Assembly: GCA_014379665.1 (NCBI GenBank)
Contig: JACMLK010000199.1
Coordinates: 1 to 7,405 of the forward strand
Direction of reading: 5' to 3'
Length of the DNA: 7,405 nucleotides
From: Saprospiraceae bacterium
GTDB taxonomy: Bacteria > Bacteroidota > Bacteroidia > Chitinophagales > Saprospiraceae
Notes under the pieces: generated by a model
Database searches by the model: none
Told to the model about the DNA's origin: nothing
The model's input: only the letters and a program-made list of their open reading frames with translations
Position numbers and translations under genes: made by a program
Shown: positions 1 through 6,710 of the stretch, in pieces
Position numbering within the stretch: position 1 is the stretch's first letter
Layout: the number at the start of each line of letters is the position of its first letter

Positions 1-53
1 CCATTTGGATTTGCATTTGGTGCAACACTTACAAAGTTTTTGACCATGGTTAT
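1..53 (-). other. Start of a second DUF11-like module, cut by the window edge
   Basis: Residues 2194-2210 read ITMVKNFVSVAPNANPN. This lines up with the opening of the preceding module (IELDKNFISAIVQPNG), so at least one more DUF11-like repeat continues to the left of the window. Confidence 0.65.
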
Positions 54-3000
54 ATTTGGTATATCTCCGCAATCTTCAGCTTCATCTTCAGGAATACCAT
101 CATTATTTATATCAACAGAAGCCTTATTGAAAAGTCCTTCTCCGGATATAGGAGTTTGTGTAGTTGAACCACATTTTCTGTAAGTATTGTCCCCGATATT
201 ATCAACAAGATTTAAACTAACATTTACGAAAAGTGTATATGTGTGTGTGGTTAATGCTGAAACAGGCTGATCATTTGCCAAAGTCCATGGTCCGATTCCT
301 GCAAGATTACCACCTGGGTTACCAGGGGCATTGCTACTGTAAGATGCACTATTTATAGTTATATCGCTGTCGAATCCGGGGGTGTCTTTTAAATCGTACT
401 GACCAGGTCCACCCGTGTTCGCCACGATTATGGTGTAGGTCACATTAAAAGTTCCATTTGGCTGAACTATTGCACTTATGAAATTTTTATCAAGTTCTAT
501 ATTTACAGGAGGATAAAGTCCTGCGTCATAAGTGAGGTTAGTTTCACCGCTTTCGAGCGTTTCTTCTGGCATAACACCATTAAGTGGGTTGCTGTCACTA
601 TCCACAGTATCATTTCCACCCTGATCATTAGGAGAAAAGTTAAAATTTGCGGGTTTTCCTACCACAACAATATATCTTCCCGGAATGAGCCCTGAAAATA
701 AATACTCACCATTGGGTCCGGTAAATTGTGCAACAGGTGGAACTAAAGAATTATCAGCTAGTATACCGGTCATTGAAACCACAACTCCTGGAATGCCTAA
801 TTCTCCAAAATTCTGGATTCCATTTGCATTAATATCAAGCCAGACAAAATCACCAATAGCTGCTAAACGGTAGTACCCTGCATCAACTGAAAAATCTATT
901 TGCCCAGGCGTTAATGTAAAATTATGTGTTCTGCCCGTAGCCTGATTTGCATCACTGTCAAAATTGTCATTACCAAGATTGACAAAAGTTCTAAAATATC
1001 CTTCAGAGTTCCCAAACTCTATATAATAAGTGCCTTTACACACTAGAAATTCATAGAAACCGGAGGCATTAGTTGTGGTTTGGTCGATCAGAATATTTGA
1101 TTGCGCATCAAATAATGTTACGGATATGCCTCCTAATCCCGGCTCACCAACATCCTGCACGCCGTTGGCGTTTTTATCTTCCCAGGCAAAATCACCAACT
1201 TTAGCTTTTAATTCAACAATTAAAGTAGCAGAGTTTGTGGCGCTACAACCATTAACATCAGTCACAGTCACAAAATATGTTGTTGTCGATGCCGGACTGA
1301 CATTTTTTACAGGCCCTGTTCCAAGTCCATTGCTCCATAGAAAAGTGTATGGTATAGTTCCTCCTGATGGAGATGCAGTTAATTGAGCATTTCCACCCTG
1401 GCATACAGCAACCGGGTCTACAGTTACAACCACAGTTGGTTTAGGAAGCACGGTTACTGTAACACTTGTGGAAGCTGTACAACCTTTTGAATCTGTTACC
1501 GTCACAGTATATGTTCGATTTATGGTAGGGGCTACTGTTTTAGATGAACCATTACCCAAACCATTACTCCAGCTAATAGTATAACCCGGTGTTCCGCCAC
1601 TTGCCGTAGCTGAAAGGACTGAAGATGAACCAAGACATATTGAAGGTGGAGTCGCAGTAGCGACTATTGATGGCTTAGGATTTAAAGTAATGTTCATAAA
1701 GGCTGTATCTGCACAACCTGAAGTGGCTACTACTATAACCTGATATTGTATATTTCCAGTTGGAGTTGCTAATGGATTGTGCAAAAGGTTATTGTTCAAA
1801 CCTGTTGACGGGCTCCAGACTACACCCTGGATTGCACCTCCCGGAGGTGGCGTTGCGGTCGGATTTCCACCGATTTGAACTGTCTCACCAAGACAAATTA
1901 GTTTATCAGGACCTGCATCTGCTATTGGATTCAGATTGACATTAACATCCACATTTACCTGACGGCTTTCAACGCATCCATTAATAGTAGCCGTTAAAGT
2001 ATAAGTAATGTCAAATGGAGGAGTTGATATTGGCTGTGCCACCATATTGTTATTCAAAAACAAATTAGGTGTCCATAGAAATGATGAACCTGGTGTTACC
2101 TGATTCGGATCATTAGGATTTGGACCGACTTGCACAGCTCCACCCTGACAAACATCATAATCTGACGCTGTCAATAGAAATGGACCTTGTTTTACGAAAA
2201 TCTGTTTATTGTAAGTAAATATGCAACCATCTTTTGTAATGGTCAAGGTAATATTTCTGAAGGTATTCTGATAAGCAATGCCCCATTTGACTGTCTCTGA
2301 AATGTCATCATAATCACCATCAAGACTTGTTCCTCCGTCAAACGTCCACAAATAAGTGGCGCCTGGTATGGGTGGGTTAGCTACAAATACACCATATTCA
2401 TTTACACAAACATCATTGCCTGAAATACCTGAATTATTTGGTGGTTGATTTACAGTAACCATCGCTGCATCTGAAGCAGAACAACCATTACTACCTGTCA
2501 CTGAGACAGTGTATGTAGTCGTTACCACCGGACTCACAGTTATACTGGCGGTAGTAGCTCCTGTACTCCATAGTAAACTTCCTGTTCCGACTGCAGTCAG
2601 GGTGGCTGATTGCCCGGCACAAATGATCTTGTCCGGACCAGCATCTACAGAAGGAATGTCAATATTTCCTGTCACTGTGGTGGATGCCGTAGCTGAACAT
2701 TCCGAAGACAGGTCTGTCACTGTTACGGTGTATGTTCCCTGTACGTTAACGGTTGTTGTTCTTGTGACGGCTCCTGTACTCCATAAATAACTTACCCCGG
2801 TAGCTGGATTGGCTGTCAGTGTAACGGAAGTTTTTGTACATGTAAGCGGACCATCATTAATGGCGCTTGCTACAGGTGGGTTTCCTATTATTACTGAAAC
2901 ATTATCTGTGTTGGTACAACCATTACTATCAGTCACTGTGACTGAATAGGTGGTATTGACCGTTGGACTGACTTGTTTACTTGGTCCCGTGCTTGGAGGA

Positions 3001-6000
3001 TTATTCCATCCATAAGTGTAAGGTCCTGTACCTCCTGATCCATTGGCAGTTAAAACTACAGTCTGACCTGTACATATTTCAGGATCCACACCCGCATCCA
3101 CAGTTGGTTTAGGACTAACTGTTACTACTATTGATTTTATTCCCGTACATCCCCCGGTTTCAGAAACAGTTACCGTATAGGTAGTTGTAGTCATTGGGTT
3201 GACATTGATGGACGATGTTGTAGCTCCATTGCTCCATAAGTATTGTGACATCCCTGGAGTTGGCGGTACAAGATATGAGATAGCGAGAACGGGTTTTATG
3301 GTGGCATCTCCATCTTCAAAGCTGGCAAATTTCTTTTCATTATTGCTGCCTTCGGTAGCCATTTTTATCAAAACCCCATTATTTGTTATACTACCATTTT
3401 GCCACCCCATAACCAGATTCTTGATGTTCCAGGAATACTGTGCATCATTTCCGACAGATGTTGTAGATTCAGCTGCAGCGTTAAAATCTCCACCCGCTGA
3501 AGACCATGGAGTTCCGGATTGTCTTTGATTCCAGCTGGATGCGGTAATACTTCCGCCACAACCACCTCCACCTTCTGTCCAGGGCTGGGTGATTCTATGT
3601 ACACCAAAAGATGCTACCGTGTTACTTCCTCCCGTTTTTGTCATAATCAGGTTCGCAGAAGTAATGTTTACCCCAGCAGGTAATGATGAAAGATTGAATT
3701 TTAAAATTCCCCTGCTCTTCTCTGTAGAAGATTGTGAGCCTACAAGCAATTCATCGCAGAGTCCATAATTTTCACCGGCATCTTTTTGATATAGATAATT
3801 ATCATCAATCGGATTAATATTTAAAGTGGTGTTTGAAAGATATGTTGCTGTTAACTGAGTACTCTCACCTGCACAATTTGAATTGTCACCGGTGATGTTA
3901 ACTGCCAATTCACAACACGGCCCTTCCGTAACCTCTTCCGTATTATTGCCGGTCTTACTGGGACTGGCGTGTACACCAGTGATACCTACTTTGCCAAATC
4001 CTGCAGCTCCAAATGCTGAAAGTCTGACTTCCACTTCATACCAAACATCATATATCCAATTAGGATATGTAGGGTTTGGTGTATAGTTGGCGTCAGTGGC
4101 CGGTGAATTGGTCGTAAGCACGTACCCGTAAGTATTAAAGTTCTGATCCAGGGATGTCGTTGCGCTTAATACATCTGAAGAACTTCCGAGTATCATGCTG
4201 CCTTCTCCGCCTGTTACTCCCAAAGCATCATACCCTGAAGGCGTCGGGGCTGAAGTAAGATAGTCAAGCTTTGTTTCCATTCTCTTGACATTATTCCCAT
4301 CAAGCATAGCTAAAATCAAGTGATCAGAACCTGTCAGATTACCAAAAGTGTGGCCGCCATCCCAACCTATTGTATTGGTTCCATAAGTATTGTCAACAAA
4401 GTTTTTAGATAGTGTGGCTCTTATTTTGACCTTATCATTAACAGGGTCCAGGGTGTAGATTATTGTCCAATTGGCAGTAGCTCCTACACCATTTGCTCCG
4501 TTAAAACAAATCTGCCCTGAGCAAGGTTTGACTAATATAGTTTTAGTCAAGACCCTGATACAGGTATCCATACTGGTTACTGTCACCGTATAGGTTGATC
4601 CATTTACAGAAGGTGTAACAGTTATTGAAGATGTTGTGGCTCCTGTACTCCATAAATAAGTACCTACTCCTCCGGTAACACTTAAATTGGTAGGAACAAG
4701 ATTATCATTACAAATGGAATTTGTTCCTGTTATAACAGGTTGAAAACTATCGCATGGGTCCGGACATGGTTCTTCAGTAACAATCTCTGTATTGTTACCT
4801 GTTTTACTGGGACTGGCATGAACCCCTGTGATTCCAACCTTACCGAAGCCTGCAGCTCCAAATACTGAAAGTCTGACTTCTACCTCATACCAAACATCAT
4901 ATATCCAGTTGGGATATGTTTGGTTTGGTGTATAGTTGGCGTCGGTAGCCGGTGAATTGGTCGTAAGGACGTACCCGTAGGTATTAAAGTTCTGGTCCAG
5001 AGATGTCGTTGCACTCAATACATCTGAAGAATTTCCAAGTATCATGCTGCCTTCTCCGCCAGTTACACCCAAAGCATCATATCCTGAAGGTGTTGGAGCT
5101 GTAGAAATATAGTCAAGTTTTGTTTCCATTTTCTTGACATTATTACCATCCAGCATCGATAAGATAAGGTGATCGGAACCGACCAGATTACCAAAAGTAT
5201 GCCCGCCAGGCCATCCGATGGCATTTGTTCCATACGTATTGTCTACAAAGTTTTTTGATAGGGTTGCTCTTATTAATACCTTATCATTTGCAGGATCTAT
5301 TGCATAGGTAATCACCCAGTTGGCAGTGGCACTCACATTATTATTGCCCGAAAAACAAATCTGACCTGTGCATGGTTTGACTGCAATAGTTTTGGTCAAT
5401 ACTTTGACACAATTGTCAACACTTGTGACTGTTACACTATAAGTTGACCCATTATGCGATGGGGTTACCATGATTGAAGAAGTAGTAGCACCTGTACTCC
5501 ACAAATAAGTACCTACTCCCCCTGTTACACTTAAATTCGTAGGAACAAGATTATCATTACACACAGTGTTGGTTCCTGTTATAGTTGGTTGAAATACGTC
5601 ACAAGGGTTTGTACTAGGTGAAAAATAAACACCGCTGGTTCCTGAAGTCATGCTAAATTCAGTAGTTCTACTATACCATCCTCCAACAAATATGCCATTG
5701 CTCAGCGATGAAGTTTTTCCATCAGTTGGATTACCGGTAGTAAGCCAATATCCTGTGAAGAACCCACCTCCGCTGAAATCAGATCCTCCGGAAATTAAAG
5801 CACCATACCCGTTGTTTAAACGAGGTCCCTGAGGATAAGGTGAATTTGGATTTATTCCTGGAGGAATTCCGCCTCCGCTTGAAGTGATATCACCTGCCAC
5901 ATTTATAAAATTTGAAGGTTTTAATCCTCCAAAAGGAACAATTGCCCCACCACTTTGTGGCTTTACTTGTCCCTGGTAGCCGTTATTTGGGTTACCATCT

Positions 6001-6632
6001 GAATCCCATCTTAAAATAAAAACATCTGTTGCGTCACCAGTTATATTGATTTTACTTGAGAAGGAAAGTCCGGACGTAATATTAATTACAAATGTTTCCG
6101 TAATATTATTCTGAGTGTTTAATCCATTTAGAGAAGTGGAAGATACACCGTTGTAATTCGGAGATGGAGACAATGCGTTGATTTGTGAAAATGCACTGTT
6201 CAACTGAGACTCCAATTGAGCAAGCTTTGCCGTTTGTCCGGTTGAACCGGAAGCTTGACCTGCATTATCATTTACAATGTTCTGCCAGGCATCCAGAGTG
6301 TTATCATTAGTGAAAATAGTACCTGCATATGGTACTGTCCCGGAAGTAGTTTCATCTGCCTGAATCCCATCTATAGCAACATTCCCAACAAATCCTTTTG
6401 ATGCGCCTTGCCAGTTGGCCTTGATATTTGCATCGGTAAAGACAAATAAATGATCAGTTAGATTACCCATATTTACTGGCCCTATGATAGTTTGAGCTAC
6501 TATGGTATTTGACAAAATAAAAAAGACCGCAAATGCCAACCAAAATAAAGTCGCTTTTACGGTTTCTTTTACTACATAGCTACAATTATTGGAATATAAT
6601 CCAATACACAATGAAGTGTTTAAACTTTTCAT
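1..6632 (-). CDS. Giant modular cell-surface adhesin-like protein, 3' end beyond the window (partial)
   Basis: The open frame runs from the ATG at 6632-6630 to the left edge: 2210 complete codons and no stop. No enzyme motif is visible; its likely role is adhesion or surface-layer structure outside the cell. Domain order: signal peptide, choice-of-anchor A/ice-binding-like domain, two 280-residue tandem units, an Ig module carrying an inserted DNRLRE domain, eight Ig/PKD-like modules, two SdrD B-like domains, one complete DUF11-like module and the start of another. The start is chosen because an in-frame TAG lies at 6701-6699, only TTG codons occur between it and the ATG, the next in-frame Met is residue 55, and a signal peptide follows directly. 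The sequence before the ATG is A-rich (AAAAATTTGAGA) without a good Shine-Dalgarno, as is usual in Bacteroidota. Type IX secretion is inferred from architecture; the sorting domain would lie off the window. No neighbouring gene is visible. Domain family assignments come from motif recognition, not a search. Confidence 0.95.
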   Translation of the reverse strand, partial: MKSLNTSLCIGLYSNNCSYVVKETVKATLFWLAFAVFFILSNTIVAQTIIGPVNMGNLTDHLFVFTDANIKANWQGASKGFVGNVAIDGIQADETTSGTVPYAGTIFTNDNTLDAWQNIVNDNAGQASGSTGQTAKLAQLESQLNSAFSQINALSPSPNYNGVSSTSLNGLNTQNNITETFVINITSGLSFSSKINITGDATDVFILRWDSDGNPNNGYQGQVKPQSGGAIVPFGGLKPSNFINVAGDITSSGGGIPPGINPNSPYPQGPRLNNGYGALISGGSDFSGGGFFTGYWLTTGNPTDGKTSSLSNGIFVGGWYSRTTEFSMTSGTSGVYFSPSTNPCDVFQPTITGTNTVCNDNLVPTNLSVTGGVGTYLWSTGATTSSIMVTPSHNGSTYSVTVTSVDNCVKVLTKTIAVKPCTGQICFSGNNNVSATANWVITYAIDPANDKVLIRATLSKNFVDNTYGTNAIGWPGGHTFGNLVGSDHLILSMLDGNNVKKMETKLDYISTAPTPSGYDALGVTGGEGSMILGNSSDVLSATTSLDQNFNTYGYVLTTNSPATDANYTPNQTYPNWIYDVWYEVEVRLSVFGAAGFGKVGITGVHASPSKTGNNTEIVTEEPCPDPCDSFQPVITGTNSICNDNLVPTNLSVTGGVGTYLWSTGATTSSITVTPSVNGSTYTVTVTSMDTCIRVLTKTILVKPCSGQICFNGANGVGATANWTIIYTLDPVNDKVKIRATLSKNFVDNTYGTNTIGWDGGHTFGNLTGSDHLILAMLDGNNVKRMETKLDYLTSAPTPSGYDALGVTGGEGSMILGSSSDVLSATTSLDQNFNTYGYVLTTNSPATDANYTPNPTYPNWIYDVWYEVEVRLSAFGAAGFGKVGITGVHASPSKTGNNTEEVTEGPCCELAVNITGDNSNCAGESTQLTATYLSNTTLNINPIDDNYLYQKDAGENYGLCDELLVGSQSSTEKSRGILKFNLSSLPAGVNITSANLIMTKTGGSNTVASFGVHRITQPWTEGGGGCGGSITASSWNQRQSGTPWSSAGGDFNAAAESTTSVGNDAQYSWNIKNLVMGWQNGSITNNGVLIKMATEGSNNEKKFASFEDGDATIKPVLAISYLVPPTPGMSQYLWSNGATTSSINVNPMTTTTYTVTVSETGGCTGIKSIVVTVSPKPTVDAGVDPEICTGQTVVLTANGSGGTGPYTYGWNNPPSTGPSKQVSPTVNTTYSVTVTDSNGCTNTDNVSVIIGNPPVASAINDGPLTCTKTSVTLTANPATGVSYLWSTGAVTRTTTVNVQGTYTVTVTDLSSECSATASTTVTGNIDIPSVDAGPDKIICAGQSATLTAVGTGSLLWSTGATTASITVSPVVTTTYTVSVTGSNGCSASDAAMVTVNQPPNNSGISGNDVCVNEYGVFVANPPIPGATYLWTFDGGTSLDGDYDDISETVKWGIAYQNTFRNITLTITKDGCIFTYNKQIFVKQGPFLLTASDYDVCQGGAVQVGPNPNDPNQVTPGSSFLWTPNLFLNNNMVAQPISTPPFDITYTLTATINGCVESRQVNVDVNVNLNPIADAGPDKLICLGETVQIGGNPTATPPPGGAIQGVVWSPSTGLNNNLLHNPLATPTGNIQYQVIVVATSGCADTAFMNITLNPKPSIVATATPPSICLGSSSVLSATASGGTPGYTISWSNGLGNGSSKTVAPTINRTYTVTVTDSKGCTASTSVTVTVLPKPTVVVTVDPVAVCQGGNAQLTASPSGGTIPYTFLWSNGLGTGPVKNVSPASTTTYFVTVTDVNGCSATNSATLIVELKAKVGDFAWEDKNANGVQDVGEPGLGGISVTLFDAQSNILIDQTTTNASGFYEFLVCKGTYYIEFGNSEGYFRTFVNLGNDNFDSDANQATGRTHNFTLTPGQIDFSVDAGYYRLAAIGDFVWLDINANGIQNFGELGIPGVVVSMTGILADNSLVPPVAQFTGPNGEYLFSGLIPGRYIVVVGKPANFNFSPNDQGGNDTVDSDSNPLNGVMPEETLESGETNLTYDAGLYPPVNIELDKNFISAIVQPNGTFNVTYTIIVANTGGPGQYDLKDTPGFDSDITINSASYSSNAPGNPGGNLAGIGPWTLANDQPVSALTTHTYTLFVNVSLNLVDNIGDNTYRKCGSTTQTPISGEGLFNKASVDINNDGIPEDEAEDCGDIPNITMVKNFVSVAPNANPN
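54..506 (-). other. DUF11-like module 1 (residues about 2043-2193)
   Basis: The pattern is ELDKNFISAIVQPNGTFNVT followed by YTIIVANTGGPGQYDLKDTP, FDSDITINSASYSS, PWTLANDQPVSALTTHTYTL and GEGLFNKASVD. This is the DUF11 / 'conserved repeat domain' layout: a K-x-F-x-S opening, a Y-x-I-x-V-x-N-T-G strand, a D-T-P turn and a late F-N-K-A strand. Such domains are long spacers in bacterial adhesins. The module ends with an acidic stretch, NNDGIPEDEAEDCGD, which resembles the boundaries between successive DUF11 modules. Confidence 0.7.
507..866 (-). other. SdrD B-like domain 2 (residues about 1923-2042)
   Basis: The domain starts with AAIGDFVWLDINANGIQNFG and continues with ELGIPGVVVSMTG, TGPNGEYLFSGLIPGRYIVV, NDQGGNDTVDSDSN and a closing NLTYDAGLYPP. 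It follows the first copy directly. In the putative Ca2+ loop the residue matching the second Asp of 'VQDVGE' is Asn ('IQNFGE'), a conservative change that could weaken but need not abolish metal binding. Confidence 0.88.
873..1208 (-). other. SdrD B-like domain 1 (residues about 1809-1920)
   Basis: The domain starts with KVGDFAWEDKNANGVQDVGE, the SdrD B signature: a G-D-x-x-W strand followed by an EF-hand-like loop D-x-N-x-N-G-x-x-D-x-G-E expected to bind Ca2+. It continues with PGLGGISVTLFD, a TTNASGFYEF strand and KGTYYIEF, and ends near QIDFSVDAGYY. All loop acidic positions are kept. In staphylococcal Sdr proteins these domains are calcium-dependent rigid spacers; the same role is inferred here. 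Confidence 0.88.
1209..3107 (-). other. Array of eight Ig/PKD-like (SprB-like) modules (residues about 1176-1808)
   Basis: Module starts are near residues 1176, 1252, 1327, 1397, 1484, 1569, 1654 and 1732, giving lengths of 70-87 residues. Most open with P-x-V-x-A-G-x-D-x-x-IC-x-G-Q/E, carry a central LWS-x-G or W-S/T-P strand, and close with Y-T-V-T-V-T-D-x-x-GC. The fourth (1397-1483) is divergent and contains YLWTFDGGTSLDGDYDD. The fifth and sixth have the longer 'FLWTPNLFLNNN' and 'VVWSPSTGLNNN' forms common in gliding-motility-associated and SprB-type proteins of Bacteroidota. Each module keeps one Cys near its start and one near its end. They probably act as a stiff stalk that holds the N-terminal domains away from the cell. 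Confidence 0.85.
3108..3914 (-). other. Ig/PKD-like module split by an inserted domain (residues 907-1175)
   Basis: The first half reads ELAVNITGDNSNCAGES followed by TQLTAT (ending at residue 930). The second half starts with QYLWSNGATTSSINV at about 1130 and continues to YTVTVSETGGC (Cys1162) and VVTVSPKP. Joined, the halves reproduce the neighbouring modules, in which only a few Gly-rich residues (such as GGVG) separate the 'LTA' strand from 'YLWS'. The two module cysteines are Cys920 and Cys1162, 242 residues apart, whereas they are 52 apart in the next module (Cys1187 and Cys1239). The intervening segment of about 198 residues is the DNRLRE domain. Confidence 0.8.
3249..3842 (-). other. 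DNRLRE (CBM96-type) domain, inserted (residues about 931-1128)
   Basis: The family's landmarks appear in order: an Asp-rich start with an NYG motif (NPIDDNYLYQKDAGENYG), a 'LLVGS' strand, the R-x-x-L-x-F core (SRGILKFNLSSLPAG), 'ITSANLIM', 'HRITQPWTEGGGG', 'SWNQRQSGTPWSSAGGDF', 'YSWNIKNLVMGWQNGSITNNGVLIK', and a final 'FASFEDGDATIKPVLAISY'. DNRLRE/CBM96 domains are all-beta modules of secreted bacterial proteins. Some bind polysaccharide such as alginate; many have no known ligand. Carbohydrate binding here is therefore only a possibility. A Pro-rich linker (VPPTPGMS) returns the chain to the host Ig module. Confidence 0.8.
3915..4754 (-). repeat. Tandem internal repeat, copy 2 (residues 627-906)
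   Basis: This is the second copy of the 280-residue unit, with the same two domains in the same order: the Ig-like module opens with CDSFQPVITGTNSICNDN, and the unnamed domain ends with GVHASPSKTGNNTEEVTEGPC. Over a 180-base stretch compared by eye (3961-4140 against 4810-4989) I counted about 21 differences, roughly 88% identity. The roughly 45-residue stretch around NWIYDVWYEVEVRLS differs at only about two residues (Q/P and V/A). Most changes are therefore silent. The three-residue offset between units comes from the extra PDP in the linker after copy 1. Confidence 0.9.
4764..5603 (-). repeat. Tandem internal repeat, copy 1 (residues 344-623): Ig-like module plus unnamed domain
   Basis: This is the first of two adjacent 840-base copies. 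Residues 344-421 form an Ig/PKD-like module with VCNDN (357-361), TYLWSTGATTSS (375-386), a YSVTVTS strand (398-404) and NC (407-408). Residues from about 422 to 615 form a second domain with no family name I can assign. Its landmarks are GQICF, TLSKNFVDNTYGTN, GGHTFGNL, GSDHLILSMLDGNN, SGYDALGVTGGEGSMIL, NWIYDVWYEVEVRLS and GVHASPSKTGNNT. The unit closes with an acidic, Cys/Pro-containing linker (VTEEPCPDPC). The unnamed domain looks like an all-beta extracellular domain and holds a conserved His near each end (GGHTF, GVHAS). Confidence 0.85.
5619..6488 (-). other. N-terminal choice-of-anchor A / ice-binding-like domain (residues about 49-338)
   Basis: The region begins with IIGPVNMGNLTDHLFVFTDA (49-68), followed by GFVGNVAIDG (80-89). 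This resembles the opening of choice-of-anchor A domains, where a named element is followed by a G-x-VA-x-G strand. A predicted helix runs from about 110 to 154 (Gln/Ala/Leu-rich: TAKLAQLESQLNSAF). Then come beta-rich segments ETFVINI (179-185), DVFILRWDSDG (203-213) and GGAIVPFGGL (228-237), and Gly-rich turns up to GGGFFTGYWLTTG (288-300) and GIFVGGWYS (313-321). This order of strands, helix and strands recalls the DUF3494 ice-binding fold and the choice-of-anchor A family. The match is by pattern only, so a distinct family of the same fold is possible. Such domains usually sit first in secreted adhesins. Confidence 0.5.
6495..6632 (-). other. Signal peptide with a long n-region (residues 1-46)
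   Basis: Residues 1-28 are polar and mildly charged (K2, K22, E23, K26). They are followed by a strong hydrophobic core, TLFWLAFAVFFIL (28-40), and then SNTIVA before Q47. The most likely cleavage is after Ala46 (IVA/QT), giving a mature N-terminus of Gln that could become pyroglutamate. There is no lipobox: no Cys sits at the cleavage site, and C9 and C17 lie before the core. The n-region is longer than the usual 5-10 residues. It indicates Sec export to the periplasm, and then probably across the outer membrane. The cleavage site is judged by eye. Confidence 0.8.
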
Positions 6633-6710
6633 TCTCAAATTTTTAGGTTCACATAAATTCAATTGTCGGGGTCGGAATCCCTTCAACTGATAAAAAAACT
6701 AATTTATTCT

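Noticed and set aside
3386..3607. Minus-strand 73-codon open frame
   Set aside because: It is in a different register from the large gene (which keeps codon low ends at multiples of three) and lies wholly within the DNRLRE coding region; its protein has no recognisable feature.
3915..5603. Large direct repeats considered as a CRISPR array or an insertion sequence duplication
   Set aside because: The repeat is one 840-base in-frame coding unit in two copies, with no short regular repeats and spacers, no transposase and no terminal inverted repeats.
685..5832. Short plus-strand open frames at 685-873, 1075-1386, 2509-2790, 3199-3528, 3883-4086 and 5650-5832
   Set aside because: All are antisense to the large open frame, their predicted proteins show no domain, and their composition follows from the Thr/Val/Ser-rich repeats on the other strand.
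6633..6698. N-terminal extension of the large protein using upstream in-frame TTG codons
   Set aside because: The frame is open back to the TAG at 6701-6699, but it offers only TTG starts and would place 37 or more residues before the signal-peptide core; the ATG at 6632 fits better.
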